The position numbers and the translations under genes are program-made. This document shows, piece by piece, positions 63,340 to 64,000 of a DNA stretch of 64,000 nucleotides. The stretch lies in the NCBI GenBank assembly GCA_948144175.1, contig CANXME010001279.1:687501-751500 (forward strand), read 5' to 3'. How positions within the stretch are numbered: position 1 is the stretch's first letter; each line of letters begins with the position of its first letter. The notes under the pieces were generated by a model that did no database searches, was not told the DNA's origin, and saw only the letters and a list, made by a program, of their open reading frames with translations. This DNA comes from Closterium sp. NIES-65. Taxonomy: Eukaryota; Streptophyta; Zygnematophyceae; Desmidiales; Closteriaceae.

Positions 63340-64000
63340 TTTCTTTCTGGCGCGCGCCCCGAGGCGCGCGGCCCCGCTACCCCGTCGCGCCGCCCTAGCG
63401 GCCGTGACGCGCCGCCCTCGCGGCCCCAATCCGCCGCCCTAGTGGCCCCGTCACCTACCCCTGCGGCCTCAGCGCCGCCCTTCCCGGCCCCGGCTCCGCC
63501 CTCCCCGGCCCCGGCGCCACCTCGGCTGGCCCCGTCGCCTACCCCGGCGACCCCGACGCTACTCTTCCCGACCCGGCCCCGCCTCTGCTGGCCCCGTCGC
63601 CTACCCCTGCGGCCCCGGCGCTGCCCTTCCCGGCCCCGGCGCCACCTCTGCTGGCCCCGACGCCGCCCTTCCCGGCCCCGACGCCGCCCTTCCCGGCCCC
63701 GTCGCCTACCTTCCCGGCCCCGACGCCGCCCTTCCCGGCCCCGGCGCCGCCTCTGCTGGCCCGGTCGCCTACTCTGCGGCCCCGGCGCTGCCTCTGCTGG
63801 CTCCGTTGCCGCTCCACCCGGCCCCGCCGCTGTCCCCAAGCGGCCCCGCCGTCAACACCGAGCCGCCGGCACCGCCGAGCTAGTGCCGAGCCGCCCGAGC
63901 CACCCGAGTCGCCCGAGCCGCAGCGCCACCTCAGCCGCCTGAGCCGCCGGGTCGCCGAGCCGCTGAGCTGCAGTTGCTGCCGGGCCGCCGTATCGCCGAG
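63340..64000 (+). repeat. Tandem-repeat leader of Copia-J
   Basis: Units like CGCCGCCCTTCCCGGCCCCG and CTCTGCTGGCCCCGTCGCC (about 63470-63800), then GAGCCGCC units to the edge. Strongly C-biased. Frames open on both strands are composition effects. Confidence 0.75.

Larger units (their letters stand above)
63104..64000 (+). mobile_element. Copia-J: 5' end of a copia element, cut by the window edge
   Basis: A 131-bp LTR of the Copia-A/G family, a primer site, and a C/G-rich repeat leader that runs to the end of the window. Left target duplication would be CCACA (63099-63103). The far end is not visible. Confidence 0.8.

Noticed and set aside
1-64000. A new defence, toxin or biosynthetic system
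   Set aside because: Apart from two host genes everything with coding signal is retroelement-derived; no gene cluster of another kind is visible.

Overview
This window looks like nuclear DNA of a streptophyte, either a streptophyte alga or a bryophyte-grade plant. Two intron-bearing host genes point that way: a mitochondrial Mn-superoxide dismutase and a protein resembling the plant 'companion of cellulose synthase' LEA_2 family. So do the retroelement primer-binding sites, which match plant initiator tRNA-Met. I cannot name the species. About 85-90% of the window is LTR-retroelement DNA, mostly Ty1/copia elements with very short LTRs (about 110-145 bp) and Ty3/gypsy chromovirus-like elements, nested several layers deep.

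Layout. 1-1005 is GC/purine-rich flank without a recognised gene. 1011-38471 is one gypsy element (Gypsy-1; 5-bp target duplication ACAGA on both sides) swollen to about 37 kb by later arrivals. These are Copia-A (2413-7125), Copia-B (8424-11369) and a composite block (about 11971-37604). The composite block holds a small reverse copia (E), gypsy family D in both orientations, the 3' part of Copia-C, a reverse copia of another lineage (F) split by Copia-G, and a 0.5-kb terminal-inverted-repeat DNA element. Only 54 bp of flank separates Gypsy-1 from Copia-H (38531-53684, reverse, duplication ATATT). Copia-H is itself split by Copia-I (39196-47076, duplication AGCTG, identical LTRs, one long open frame), the youngest and apparently whole element.

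53690-61331 is the only host island. It holds two minus-strand genes: a membrane-anchored LEA_2 / CC-like gene (3 exons, 54116-56103) and the MnSOD gene (5 exons, 57479-60298). Both carry local exon duplications, and SOD intron 1 holds a 22-bp minisatellite. From 61332 another gypsy element of the Gypsy-1 type begins (Gypsy-K), itself invaded at 63104 by Copia-J, which runs off the window.

The copia elements share one plan: a short LTR with a telo-box-like core, a tRNA-Met primer site, a long C/G-rich tandem-repeat leader whose unit differs between families, gag, a poly-Gly tract, a non-canonical Cys/His motif (C-x13-C-x3-H-x4-C), protease, integrase, a repeat-built spacer, RT/RNase H, and a CTATGGGGGTG polypurine tract. 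The two most unusual points are the conserved variant Cys/His motif, sitting where the zinc knuckle is expected, and the repeated exon material inside both host genes.
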